Below are positions 37,719-45,968 of a DNA stretch of 52,365 nucleotides, one piece after another. The position numbers were made by a program, and so were the translations under genes. How positions within the stretch are numbered: position 1 is the first letter of the stretch; every line of letters begins with the position of its first letter. Below the pieces are notes generated by a model. It did no database searches. It was not told the DNA's origin and saw nothing but the letters and a program-made list of their open reading frames with translations. This stretch comes from Streptomyces toyocaensis. Lineage in GTDB: Bacteria; Actinomycetota; Actinomycetes; Streptomycetales; Streptomycetaceae. The DNA lies in assembly GCF_000725125.1 (NCBI RefSeq), contig NZ_JFCB01000041.1:1-52365 (forward strand), given 5' to 3'.

Positions 37719-39977
37719 TCAGCCCAGCAGCGCCGGGATCGTCCCCTCGTGGGCCTCGCGCAGTTCGGCCAGGGTGAGCGCGAACTCGCCCTGGACCTCC
37801 ACCGTGTCGCCGTCGACGACACCGACGCGGGTGGCGGGCAGGCCCCGGGCACCGCACATGTCGTTGAAGCGGACCTCCTCCGAGCGCGGCACGGCGACGA
37901 CGGCGCGGCCTGCCGACTCGGAGAACAGGAAGGTGAAGGCGTCCAGCCCGTCCGGGACGACCAGACGCGCGCCCTTCCCGCCCAGCAGCGCCGACTCGAC
38001 CACGGCCTGGACCAGACCGCCGTCCGACAGGTCGTGCGCGGAGTCGATCATGCCGTCGCGGGATGCGGAGATCAGGATCTCGGCGAGCAGCCGCTCGCGC
38101 TCCAGGTCGACCTTCGGGGGCAGGCCGCCGAGGTGGTCGTGGACGACCTGCGACCAGGCCGAACCGCCGAACTCCTCACGGGTGTCGCCGAGGAGGTACA
38201 GCAGCTGGCCGTCCTCCTGGAAGGCGACCGGCGTGCGGCGGGCCACGTCGTCGATGACGCCGAGCACCGCGACCACCGGGGTCGGGTGGATGGCGGCCTC
38301 GCCGGTCTGGTTGTACAGCGAGACGTTGCCGCCGGTCACCGGGGTGCCGAGCTGCCGGCAGCCGTCCGCCAGACCGCGTACGGCCTCGGCGAACTGCCAC
38401 ATGACCGCCGGGTCCTCGGGCGAGCCGAAGTTCAGGCAGTCGGAGACCGCGAGCGGCTTGGCGCCGGTCGTCGCCACGTTCCGGTACGCCTCCGCGAGGG
38501 CGAGCTGGGCCCCCGCGTACGGGTCGAGCTTGGCGTAGCGGCCGTTGCCGTCGGTGGCGATCGCCACACCGAGGCCCGACGCCTCGTCGATGCGGATCAT
38601 GCCGGAGTCCTCGGGCTGGGCGAGGACGGTGTTGCCCTGCACGAAGTGGTCGTACTGCTGCGTGATCCACTGCTTGGACGCCTGGTTGGGCGAGCCGACC
38701 AGCTTCAGCACCTGGTCCTTCAGCTCCTCGCCGGTCCCCGGGCGCGGCAGCTTGTTCGCGTCGTCCGCCTGGAGCTCGTCCTGCCAGGACGGGCGGGCGT
38801 ACGGACGCTCGTAGACCGGACCGTCGTGGGCGACCGTGCGCGGGTCGACGTCGACGATCTTGCCGCCGTGCCAGTAGATCTCCAGCCGGTCGCCGTCGGT
38901 CACCTCGCCGATGACGGTGGCGATGACGTCCCACTTGTCGCAGATCTCGAGGAAGCGGTCGACCTTCTCCGGCTCGACCACCGCGCACATGCGCTCCTGC
39001 GACTCGCTCATGAGGATCTCCTCGGGCGAGAGCGTGGAGTCGCGCAGGGGCACGTCGTCCAGAGTCACGCGCATACCGCCGGAGCCGTTCGACGCCAGCT
39101 CGGACGTGGCGCAGGACAGGCCCGCCGCGCCGAGGTCCTGGATGCCGACGACCAGCTTCTCGGCGAACGCCTCCAGGGTGCACTCGATGAGCAGCTTCTC
39201 CTGGAAGGGGTCGCCGACCTGGACCGCGGGACGCTTCGACGGCTTGGCGTCGTCGAAGGTCTCGCTCGCCAGGATCGACGCGCCGCCGATGCCGTCGCCA
39301 CCCGTGCGGGCGCCGTACAGGATGACCTTGTTGCCGGCGCCGGACGCCTTGGCGAGGTGGATGTCCTCGTGCCGCATGACACCGATCGCACCGGCGTTGA
39401 CCAGGGGGTTGCCCTGGTAGCAGGCGTCGAAGACGACCTCGCCGCCGATGTTGGGCAGGCCCAGGCAGTTGCCGTAGCCGCCGATGCCGGCGACGACGCC
39501 CGGCAGGACGCGCTTGGTGTCGGGGTGGTCGGCGGCGCCGAAGCGCAGCGGGTCGACCACCGCGACCGGGCGGGCGCCCATCGCGATGATGTCGCGGACG
39601 ATGCCGCCGACACCCGTGGCCGCGCCCTGGTAGGGCTCGACGTACGACGGGTGGTTGTGCGACTCGACCTTGAAGGTGACCGCGTAGCCCTGGCCGACGT
39701 CGACCACACCGGCGTTCTCACCGATGCCGACGAGGAGGGCGTCGGACTCGGGGGCCTTCTCGCCGAACTGGCGGAGGTGGACCTTGCTGCTCTTGTACGA
39801 GCAGTGCTCGGACCACATGACGGAGTACATGGCGAGCTCGGCGCCGGTCGGACGGCGGCCGAGGATCTCCACCACCCGCTCGTACTCGTCCTTCTTCAGG
39901 CCCAGCTCGGCCCAGGGCAGCTCGACGTCGGGGGTCGCGGCCGCGTGCTCGACCGTATCCAGAGGCGTCTTGCTCAT
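37719..39977 (-). CDS. purL: FGAM synthase subunit PurL (small type)
   Basis: The 752-residue protein is the ATP-binding synthetase subunit that makes formylglycinamidine ribonucleotide, working in a complex with PurQ and PurS. It starts MSKTPLDTVEHAAATPDVEL, and its length fits the small PurL that needs separate PurQ and PurS. Motifs include MWSEHCSYKSSK near 55, VGGIVRDIIAMGARPVAV near 130 and GAAGLSCATSE near 300. Its ATG overlaps the purQ stop codon (ATGA), so the two are translationally coupled. Confidence 0.98.
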   Translation of the reverse strand: MSKTPLDTVEHAAATPDVELPWAELGLKKDEYERVVEILGRRPTGAELAMYSVMWSEHCSYKSSKVHLRQFGEKAPESDALLVGIGENAGVVDVGQGYAVTFKVESHNHPSYVEPYQGAATGVGGIVRDIIAMGARPVAVVDPLRFGAADHPDTKRVLPGVVAGIGGYGNCLGLPNIGGEVVFDACYQGNPLVNAGAIGVMRHEDIHLAKASGAGNKVILYGARTGGDGIGGASILASETFDDAKPSKRPAVQVGDPFQEKLLIECTLEAFAEKLVVGIQDLGAAGLSCATSELASNGSGGMRVTLDDVPLRDSTLSPEEILMSESQERMCAVVEPEKVDRFLEICDKWDVIATVIGEVTDGDRLEIYWHGGKIVDVDPRTVAHDGPVYERPYARPSWQDELQADDANKLPRPGTGEELKDQVLKLVGSPNQASKQWITQQYDHFVQGNTVLAQPEDSGMIRIDEASGLGVAIATDGNGRYAKLDPYAGAQLALAEAYRNVATTGAKPLAVSDCLNFGSPEDPAVMWQFAEAVRGLADGCRQLGTPVTGGNVSLYNQTGEAAIHPTPVVAVLGVIDDVARRTPVAFQEDGQLLYLLGDTREEFGGSAWSQVVHDHLGGLPPKVDLERERLLAEILISASRDGMIDSAHDLSDGGLVQAVVESALLGGKGARLVVPDGLDAFTFLFSESAGRAVVAVPRSEEVRFNDMCGARGLPATRVGVVDGDTVEVQGEFALTLAELREAHEGTIPALLG

Positions 39978-40654
39978 GCGTTGACCAGCTTCTTGAGGAT
40001 CGAGGTGAAGAAGGGCAGGCCGTCGGTACGGCCCGTACCGATCAGCGGCTCGACGGCGTGCTCGGGGTGCGGCATCAGGCCGACGACGTTGCCCGCGGCG
40101 TTGGTGATGCCGGCGATGTCGTTGAGCGAGCCGTTGGGGTTGAAGTCCAGGTAGCGGAACGCGACGCGGCCCTCGGCCTCCAGCTCGTCCAGGGTCCGCC
40201 GGTCGGCGACGTAGCGGCCGTCCATGTTCTTCAGCGGGATGTGGATCTCCTGACCGGCCGTGTAGTCGGTCGTCCAGGAGGTGTCCGCGTTCTCCACCCG
40301 CAGCTTCTGGTCGCGGCAGATGAAGTGCAGGTGGTCGTTGCCCAGCATGCCGCCGGGGAGCAGGTGCGCCTCGGTGAGGATCTGGAAGCCGTTGCAGATG
40401 CCGAGCACCGGCATGCCCGCCCGGGCCTGGTCGATGACGGTGTCCATCACGGGCGAGAAGCGCGCGATGGCGCCGGCACGCAGATAGTCGCCGTACGAGA
40501 ATCCACCGCACAGCACCACGGCGTCGACCTGCTTGAGGTCCTTGTCCTTGTGCCAGAGGGCGACGGGCTCGGCGCCGGCGACGCGGATCGCCCGCTGCGT
40601 GTCCCTGTCGTCCAGGCTGCCCGGGAAAGTGACGACGCCGATACGAGCGGTCAC
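39974..40654 (-). CDS. purQ: FGAM synthase glutaminase subunit PurQ
   Basis: The 226-residue class I glutamine amidotransferase supplies ammonia to PurL. The nucleophile Cys is in VLGICNGFQ (about residue 87), and the catalytic His and Glu are in MPHPEHAVE near 198. It begins with GTG overlapping the purS stop and ends overlapping the purL start by four bases. The three genes form a tight purSQL operon. Confidence 0.98.
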   Translation of the reverse strand: MTARIGVVTFPGSLDDRDTQRAIRVAGAEPVALWHKDKDLKQVDAVVLCGGFSYGDYLRAGAIARFSPVMDTVIDQARAGMPVLGICNGFQILTEAHLLPGGMLGNDHLHFICRDQKLRVENADTSWTTDYTAGQEIHIPLKNMDGRYVADRRTLDELEAEGRVAFRYLDFNPNGSLNDIAGITNAAGNVVGLMPHPEHAVEPLIGTGRTDGLPFFTSILKKLVNA

Positions 40655-40914
40655 TTCGCGGCCTCCGCGACTTCCTCGATCCGTACGGTGAAGTCCTCGA
40701 TCACGGTGTTGGCGAGGAAGGATTCCGCAAGATCGTGGATGCGGGCGAGCGCGGCCTCGTCGACCGGCCCGTCAACTTCCAGTTCGAATCGCTTTCCCTG
40801 ACGGACGTCCGAGATCCCTTCGAAACCCAGTCGCGGCAGTGCGCGCTGCACCGCCTGGCCCTGGGGGTCGAGGATCTCCGGCTTGAGCATGACGTCGACT
40901 ACGACGCGTGCCAC
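40651..40914 (-). CDS. purS: FGAM synthase subunit PurS
   Basis: The 87-residue PurS bridges PurL and PurQ and channels ammonia. The sequence VVVDVMLKPEILDPQGQAVQ and the tail with FLANTVIEDFTVRIEEVAEA match the family. Of two in-frame GTG codons I choose 40914 because GGGAG lies five bases upstream; 40920 would add two residues. It is the first gene of purSQL, and any promoter must lie in the 350 bp towards lsrL. Confidence 0.96.
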   Translation of the reverse strand: MARVVVDVMLKPEILDPQGQAVQRALPRLGFEGISDVRQGKRFELEVDGPVDEAALARIHDLAESFLANTVIEDFTVRIEEVAEAAK

Positions 40915-41267
40915 TGGCACTCCCGGTGTGTGGTGCTGAGCAGGTTCCTTCAGACTACCCGTACAAAATTTCTACGCGGGTAGAGTTGTAGGAATCTACG
41001 TGAGCCCGATCACGATCCGGCATCGCGTGGGGGCGTCAGGGAAAAGATCCGGGAAAGTTCCGCCTTCGCTCGCACATCTCTATTGCGCACCGGACACGCG
41101 GACAGATTTAGTCAGGCTTCACAATGCATTGCCGGGCACTGTACAAATGAATTGTCATTAGCAGATACTTTGCCCGATTACAGGCGGACAGCCGACATCT
41201 CGGCGACGTACCGGCACGTCATCACGGACGTACGGACGAGAGGTGTCGCACGAAGGGACCGATATTC
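40915..41267. promoter_or_regulatory. AT-richer divergent region between purS and lsrL
   Basis: No gene lies here. The stretch 41030-41170 is clearly lower in GC than its surroundings. A dyad TCTAC-GCGG-GTAGA (40971-40984) lies 57 bp upstream of purS and could be its operator. For lsrL, TTCACA (41118-41123), an 18 bp spacer and TACAAA (41142-41147) form a candidate promoter. AT-rich sequence is what Lsr2-type proteins bind, so autoregulation is possible. Confidence 0.45.
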
Positions 41268-41585
41268 GTGGCGCAGAAGGTCGTGGTCACTCTCTTTGAC
41301 GACATCGACGGCTCGGAAGCGGCGGAAACGATCGCCTTCGGACTCGACGGCAAGTCGTACGAGATCGACCTCAATGAAGCCAATGCCAGGAAACTGCGGA
41401 AGGCGCTCGAGCCCTACGTGGACGCCGGCCGCAAGCGGTCGCGCTCCGGCAAGGCGTACCGGCAGACCGAGGTCGCCCCGGACCCGGCGGCCGTGCGCGC
41501 CTGGGCGCAGGCCAACCGGATGGACGTCCCCGCGCGGGGGCGCATCCCCAAGAGGGTCTACGAGGCGTTCACCGCGGCGCAGTGA
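41268..41585 (+). CDS. lsrL: Lsr2-like nucleoid-associated protein (LsrL)
   Basis: The 105-residue protein has the Lsr2 layout: an N-terminal oligomerisation domain (AQKVVVTLFDDIDGSEAAET, then IAFGLDGKSYEIDLN), a linker, and a C-terminal DNA-binding domain with the AT-hook-like RGR in PARGRIPKRVYEAF. Such proteins coat AT-rich DNA and silence genes. Streptomyces encode two; this position corresponds to what I recall as LsrL (SCO4076), the less-studied paralogue. GTG follows AAGGGA at eight bases. tRNA-Gly genes lie downstream on the same strand. Confidence 0.93.
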   Translation: MAQKVVVTLFDDIDGSEAAETIAFGLDGKSYEIDLNEANARKLRKALEPYVDAGRKRSRSGKAYRQTEVAPDPAAVRAWAQANRMDVPARGRIPKRVYEAFTAAQ

Positions 41586-41662
41586 GCCGGGCGGGTGACC
41601 ACCCGGGGGCCGGGCGGGTGAACCGCCCGACGGCCGGTCACCCGTCCCTCACCGCAACCGAC

Positions 41663-41693
41663 TTGCGCAGCACCCCCGCTGATCAGCTAGAGT
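41663..41693 (+). promoter_or_regulatory. promoter of tRNA-Gly (TCC)
   Basis: TTGCGC (41663-41668), a 19 bp spacer and TAGAGT (41688-41693) end 50 bp before the tRNA. The -10 is good, while the spacer is longer than ideal. Confidence 0.5.
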
Positions 41694-41743
41694 CTGGAGC
41701 ACGCCGAGGGGCGAGGCCGAAAGGCCGGGCCCACGGAGTACAT

Positions 41744-41815
41744 GCGGGTGTAGTTCAGTAGTAGAACATCCCCCTTCCAGGGGGAAGGCGCAGTGTGCAA
41801 TTCCTGTCACCCGCT
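41744..41815 (+). tRNA. tRNA-Gly (TCC) with degenerate D- and T-loops
   Basis: The acceptor GCGGGTG/CACCCGC is perfect, the D-stem is GTTC/GAAC, the anticodon stem is TCCCC/GGGGA with loop CTTCCAG, and the discriminator is T, all as expected for glycine. The D-loop is AGTAGTA, so the usual G18-G19 pair is broken. The T-arm reads GCAGTG-TGCAATT-CCTGT: the canonical TTC of the loop is TGC, and one T appears bulged in the stem. This is the pattern known for non-ribosomal peptidoglycan tRNA-Gly of staphylococci (see findings). Confidence 0.85.
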
Positions 41816-41913
41816 CTGCATCGCCGTACCGAGACCCCATGGGGGTCCCCCCTCCGGGGTGGATCAGGTAGGCTGGTGCCCGCGCCGATCGGTGAGAGCC
41901 GGTCGGAGGCAAT

Positions 41914-41986
41914 GCGGACGTAGCTCAGTTGGTAGAGCGCAACCTTGCCAAGGTTGAGGTCGCGAGTTCGAGCCTCGTCGTCCGCT
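41914..41986 (+). tRNA. tRNA-Gly (GCC), copy 1
   Basis: A 73-base canonical cloverleaf with acceptor GCGGACG/CGTCCGC, anticodon loop TTGCCAA, T-arm GCGAGTTCGAGCCTCGT and discriminator T. It differs from the copy at 45808 by one compensated acceptor pair (G:C here, A:T there) and one T-loop base. Confidence 0.96.
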
Positions 41987-41994
41987 CGGGACAT

Positions 41995-42023
41995 GAGACC
42001 CCGGTCCATCGGACCGGGGTCTC
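41995..42023 (+). terminator. terminator of tRNA-Gly (GCC) copy 1
   Basis: GAGACCCCGGTCC and GGACCGGGGTCTC (41995-42007, 42011-42023) form a perfect 13 bp stem with loop ATC, followed by TTCGTGT. Confidence 0.92.
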
Positions 42024-42137
42024 TTCGTGTCGGCTCCGGGTCCGTTCGTGCGCTCCGGCCGCCCGTCTGACATTTGTCATGCGCAATGATGACGACGCGC
42101 ACTGCCGCAGCCCGCCCACCGCCGGGATGCTCGAGGC

Positions 42138-43112
42138 ATGAAAGCGAACGAACACGAACACGTGATTGAGGTCACCGACCTGCGACGTGTGTACGGGGGC
42201 GGGTTCGAGGCGGTGCGCGGGATCGGCTTCTCCGTGCGGCGAGGGGAGATCTTCGCCCTGCTGGGCACCAACGGCGCGGGCAAGACCTCGACCGTCGAAC
42301 TGCTGGAGGGGCTCGCGGCCCCGGCCGGCGGGCAGGTCCGTGTGCTCGGGCACGACCCGTACACCGAGCGCGCCGCCGTCCGGCCGCGCACCGGCGTGAT
42401 GCTCCAGGAAGGCGGCTTCCCCTCGGAGCTGACCGTCGCCGAGACCGCACGGATGTGGGCCGGCTGCGTCAGCGGGGCGCGTCCGCCGCGGGAGGTGCTC
42501 GCGCTGGTCGGGCTGGCCCGGAAGACGGACGTACGGGTCAAGCAGCTGTCCGGGGGTGAGCGACGCCGCCTCGACCTGGCGCTGGCGCTGCTCGGCGATC
42601 CCGAGGTGGTGTTCCTGGACGAGCCGACCACCGGTCTGGACGCCGAAGGCCGCCGCGACACCTGGGAGCTGGTGCGCGCCCTGCGCGACGGCGGTACGAC
42701 CGTACTGCTCACCACGCACTACCTGGAGGAGGCCGAGGCACTCGCCGACCGGCTGGCGATCCTGCACGAGGGGCGCATCGCCGCGACCGGGACCCCGGCC
42801 GAGGTGACCGCGTCCCAGCCGTCGAGGATCTGCTTCGAACTGCCCGAGGGCCACCACCTCGGCGACCTGCCGCCGCTCCCCGAACTGGGCGTGTGCGGGC
42901 ACGAGGTTCAGGGCCGGTACGTCCGGCTCCGTACGCGGGAGTTGCAGCGGGCGGCGACGAGGCTGCTCGCCTGGGCCGAGGAGGCCGGGGTCGAGCTACG
43001 GCGGCTGGACGTGCGCTCGGCGTCCTTGGAGGAGGCGTTCCTGGGCATCGCCCGCGAGGCGGCCGCGGGGACCGCTTCGGCCTCGGCGGACGTGAAGGAG
43101 TACGCGGCATGA
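42138..43112 (+). CDS. ABC transporter ATP-binding protein
   Basis: The 324-residue protein is an ABC-2-type exporter ATPase. Walker A is GTNGAGKTST near residue 48, the signature is LSGGERRRLDLALAL near 136, Walker B is VVFLDEPTTGLD near 158, and the switch His is in LLTTHYLEEAEALADR. A 90-residue C-terminal extension follows, as in drug and polyketide exporters of the DrrA type. Its stop overlaps the permease start (ATGA). It heads a four-gene operon with a permease, a sensor kinase and a response regulator. Confidence 0.95.
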   Translation: MKANEHEHVIEVTDLRRVYGGGFEAVRGIGFSVRRGEIFALLGTNGAGKTSTVELLEGLAAPAGGQVRVLGHDPYTERAAVRPRTGVMLQEGGFPSELTVAETARMWAGCVSGARPPREVLALVGLARKTDVRVKQLSGGERRRLDLALALLGDPEVVFLDEPTTGLDAEGRRDTWELVRALRDGGTTVLLTTHYLEEAEALADRLAILHEGRIAATGTPAEVTASQPSRICFELPEGHHLGDLPPLPELGVCGHEVQGRYVRLRTRELQRAATRLLAWAEEAGVELRRLDVRSASLEEAFLGIAREAAAGTASASADVKEYAA

Positions 43113-43885
43113 ACCAGGCCGTCACCACCAGCAGGAGCCGGCTGACGGCTCTGGCCCGGGCCGAGATGACCCTGCTCGGCCGCAGCAAGGGGACGCTCGT
43201 CGCGGCGCTGTTCGTGCCGCTGATGCTGCCGTTCACCGTGCTGTCGGTGGTCGGGGAGATGGACCTGGAGGACGCCGGGCTCACCGTGGGCACCGTCGTG
43301 CTGCCCGCCGCCGTCGGCTTCTCCCTGCTCTTCGCCGTCTACAGCGCCCTCGTGGGCATCTTCGTCACCCGGCGCGAGGAACTCGTCCTCAAGCGGCTGC
43401 GCACCGGTGAGGTGCGGGACGCCGAGATCCTGGCCGGGGCCTCGCTCCCCGCGGTCACCATCGGACTCGTGCAGTCCCTGGTGCTGACCGCCGGTTGTGC
43501 CGTCCTGCTCGACGTGTCGGCCCCCGAGGCGCCTCACCTCGTCGCCCTGGGTCTGCTGTCGGGCCTGGTGATGTGCGCCGCCCTGGCCGCCGTCACCGCG
43601 AGCTTCACCCGGACCGTGGAGAGCGCCCAGGTCACCTCGCTGCCGCTGCTGCTGGTCTCGATGCTCGGCTCCGGCATCGCCGTCCCGCTGGAGATGCTGC
43701 CCGACCGGCTGGCCTCGGTGTGCGAGCTGCTGCCGCTGAGCCCGGTCATCCTGCTCGTCCGGGACGGCTGGACCGGCGGCCTGTCGGCCTACGAGACACT
43801 GGGCGCCGTGGTCACGGCGCTGGCATGGACCGGCCTTGCGCTGTTCGGGGTACGGCGCTGGTTCCGGTGGGAGCCGCGGCGTTGA
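43109..43885 (+). CDS. ABC-2-type permease
   Basis: The 258-residue protein has six predicted membrane helices, including LVAALFVPLMLPFTVLSVVG, VVLPAAVGFSLLFAVYSALV and LVALGLLSGLVMCAALAAVT. RREELVLKRLRTGEV between the second and third helix is the typical coupling helix of ABC-2 permeases. Its ATG overlaps the stop of the ATPase gene, so the two subunits are made together. Substrate unknown. Confidence 0.92.
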   Translation: MNQAVTTSRSRLTALARAEMTLLGRSKGTLVAALFVPLMLPFTVLSVVGEMDLEDAGLTVGTVVLPAAVGFSLLFAVYSALVGIFVTRREELVLKRLRTGEVRDAEILAGASLPAVTIGLVQSLVLTAGCAVLLDVSAPEAPHLVALGLLSGLVMCAALAAVTASFTRTVESAQVTSLPLLLVSMLGSGIAVPLEMLPDRLASVCELLPLSPVILLVRDGWTGGLSAYETLGAVVTALAWTGLALFGVRRWFRWEPRR

Positions 43886-43902
43886 GGTGGAGGAGCCGAG
43901 GA

Positions 43903-45174
43903 ATGCGGGAGCCCGGTCGCTGGTGGCGGCGCAAGAGCACGCCGGCGAAGGTGGAGACGTACACACGGTGCTCGTTCCACTTCTTCGGCGTGGTCGAGGT
44001 CCTGCTGGTGGGGCTGCCGGCCCTCGGCGAGCCGGCGCCGCGACTCGGCGGTCCCCTGCCGGCGATGGTGTGCGCGCACGCCGTGCTGTGCATGGTGACC
44101 GTGTCGCGCGCCCTGGACTGGACGCGGGGTCGCCGCAAGCAGCCCGTCCCCCTGCTGTGGGTGCTCGGCGCCTTCAGCGCGGTGATCGCCGTCGGCGCCC
44201 TCGCGGCCGTGGAACACGGTCCGGCCGGCTCGGACGACGTCGGCACCGCGGCCGGTGCGGTCTTCGGCACCGTGCTGATACTCGGGGCGGGCATCATCGC
44301 GCTCGGTCTCGGCGACCGGCGGCACGTGTTCTCCGTGGTGATCGCCTTCGCCACGGGTGCGGGGCTGCTGTCGCTGCTCGTGGGCGCTCCGGCGACCGCC
44401 GCCGTGGTCACCTCGCTGGTCGTGCTGCTGGGAGCCGGGTTCGTCGCGTTCACGGCCGTCCTGTCGGTCTGGCTGCTCAACGCGGTCTACGAGCTCGACG
44501 AGGCACGCGAGACCCGGGCACGGCTCGCCGTCGCGGAGGAGCGGCTGCGGTTCGCCCGGGATCTGCACGATGTGATGGGCCGGAACCTGGCCGTTCTCGC
44601 GCTGAAGAGCGAGCTGGCGGCGCAACTGGCCCAGCGGGGGCGGCCGGAGGCCGTCGACCAGATGACCGAGGTGCAGCGGCTCGCGCACGAGGCGCAGCGG
44701 GAGGTCCGCGAGGTCGTACGCGGCTACCGCGAGGCCGATCTGGCCGCCGAGATCGTCGGTGCTCAGGGCGTGTTGCGGGCCGCGGGCATCGCCTGCGCGA
44801 TCACCGGCTCACCCGCCGGGTTGCCGGCCTCGGCGCAGTCGGCGCTGGGATGGGTCATGAGGGAAGCGGCGACCAACGTGCTGCGGCACGGGGACGCCCG
44901 GCGATGCACGGTGGAACTGAAGGCGACGGAGGGACGTGTGGTGCTGTCCGTGGAGAACGACGGCGTCCGTGGGGAGACGGGTGGCCGCGGGACGGGATCC
45001 GGACTCGCCGGGCTGCGCGAGCGGCTGACCGGGATCGGCGGGACGCTGGAGGCCGGTCCCGTCGGGGAGGAGAGCTTCCGGCTGACCGCCGAGGTGCCCC
45101 TGCCACGGGAGGCCGAACACCCCGCGGCCACGGCCCGGCAGGCGTCCCGCCCCGTGCCCGGGGCCGCCTCATGA
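43903..45174 (+). CDS. sensor histidine kinase (NarL/DesK type)
   Basis: The 423-residue protein has an N-terminal block of five to six membrane helices (about 25-190). A HisKA_3 dimerisation domain follows, with phospho-acceptor His in RFARDLHDVMGRNLAVLALK. An HATPase_c domain has AATNVLRHGDARR and GSGLAGLRERL. The membrane block has little outside loop, so a membrane or lipid-state signal, as for DesK, or an antibiotic is plausible. The response regulator start overlaps the stop (ATGA). GGAGGAG precedes the ATG. Confidence 0.94.
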   Translation: MREPGRWWRRKSTPAKVETYTRCSFHFFGVVEVLLVGLPALGEPAPRLGGPLPAMVCAHAVLCMVTVSRALDWTRGRRKQPVPLLWVLGAFSAVIAVGALAAVEHGPAGSDDVGTAAGAVFGTVLILGAGIIALGLGDRRHVFSVVIAFATGAGLLSLLVGAPATAAVVTSLVVLLGAGFVAFTAVLSVWLLNAVYELDEARETRARLAVAEERLRFARDLHDVMGRNLAVLALKSELAAQLAQRGRPEAVDQMTEVQRLAHEAQREVREVVRGYREADLAAEIVGAQGVLRAAGIACAITGSPAGLPASAQSALGWVMREAATNVLRHGDARRCTVELKATEGRVVLSVENDGVRGETGGRGTGSGLAGLRERLTGIGGTLEAGPVGEESFRLTAEVPLPREAEHPAATARQASRPVPGAAS

Positions 45175-45785
45175 CCGCGCGGCTGCGCGTGCTGCTCGCC
45201 GACGACGAGCACCTGATCCGGGGAGCGCTCGCCGCCCTGCTGTCGCTGGAGGACGACATCACGATCGTCGCCGAGGCCGCCACGGGGCCGGAGGCGCTGG
45301 CCATGGCACGGGCGCACGCCCCCGACGTCGCCGTACTGGATCTGCAGATGCCCGGCGCGGACGGTGTGAAGGTCGCCACATCGGTGCGGGCGGAGCTGCC
45401 CGGCTGCCGGGTGCTGATCGTGACCGGTCACGGGCGGCCCGGGCATCTGAAGCGGGCACTCGCGGCCGGTGTGCGGGGGTTCGTCCCGAAGACCGTCAGC
45501 GCCCAGCACCTCGCGGAGATCATCCGCACCGTGCACGCGGGAAACCGTTATGTCGACCCCGAGTTGGCCGCCGACGCGATCGCCGCCGGCGACTCCCCGC
45601 TGACCGCGCGCGAGGCCGAGGTGCTGGAACTCGCGGCGGACGGGGCGCCCGTGGCGGAGATCGCGGAGCGGGCCGCGCTGTCCCAGGGGACCGTGCGCAA
45701 CTATCTCTCCTCGGCCGTCTCGAAGCTCGGGGCGGAGAACCGTCATGCGGCGGTGCGCCTCGCACGGGAGCGAGGTTGGGTATAG
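45171..45785 (+). CDS. response regulator (NarL/LuxR type)
   Basis: The 204-residue protein has a receiver domain with phospho-acceptor Asp in VAVLDLQMPGADG (near residue 56), acid pocket LADDEH, and conserved Lys in RGFVPKTV. A LuxR/NarL HTH follows (LTAREAEVLELAADGAPVAE, then IAERAALSQGTVRNYL). Together with the kinase it should regulate the adjacent exporter. The stop codon is followed after 22 bp by tRNA-Gly copy 2; TATAGT at 45781-45786 overlaps the stop and may be the -10 for that tRNA. Confidence 0.95.
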   Translation: MTARLRVLLADDEHLIRGALAALLSLEDDITIVAEAATGPEALAMARAHAPDVAVLDLQMPGADGVKVATSVRAELPGCRVLIVTGHGRPGHLKRALAAGVRGFVPKTVSAQHLAEIIRTVHAGNRYVDPELAADAIAAGDSPLTAREAEVLELAADGAPVAEIAERAALSQGTVRNYLSSAVSKLGAENRHAAVRLARERGWV

Positions 45786-45807
45786 TGGTTCTCGCGCCAC
45801 GGCGCAT

Positions 45808-45880
45808 GCGAACGTAGCTCAGTTGGTAGAGCGCAACCTTGCCAAGGTTGAGGTCGCGAGTTCGAACCTCGTCGTTCGCT
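45808..45880 (+). tRNA. tRNA-Gly (GCC), copy 2
   Basis: A 73-base canonical cloverleaf, acceptor GCGAACG/CGTTCGC, anticodon loop TTGCCAA, T-loop TTCGAAC, discriminator T. It is nearly identical to copy 1 at 41914-41986, with a compensated acceptor change. Confidence 0.96.
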
Positions 45881-45887
45881 CAGGATC

Positions 45888-45914
45888 AAGGCCCCGGTCA
45901 TCGACCGGGGCCTT
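45888..45914 (+). terminator. terminator of tRNA-Gly (GCC) copy 2
   Basis: AAGGCCCCGGTC and GACCGGGGCCTT (45888-45899, 45903-45914) pair perfectly around ATC and are followed by TGTCG. It may also stop the converging purC transcript. Confidence 0.9.
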
Positions 45915-45968
45915 TGTCGTGGGCCCGCGCCGGGGGGCCGGGCCCGCGCGGGCCCGGCTGCGGGGTGC

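Noticed and set aside
41744..41815. Calling the tRNA-Gly(TCC) a pseudogene
   Set aside because: The acceptor, D and anticodon stems pair perfectly and the glycine identity bases are kept. Decay would damage these too, so functional specialisation is more likely.
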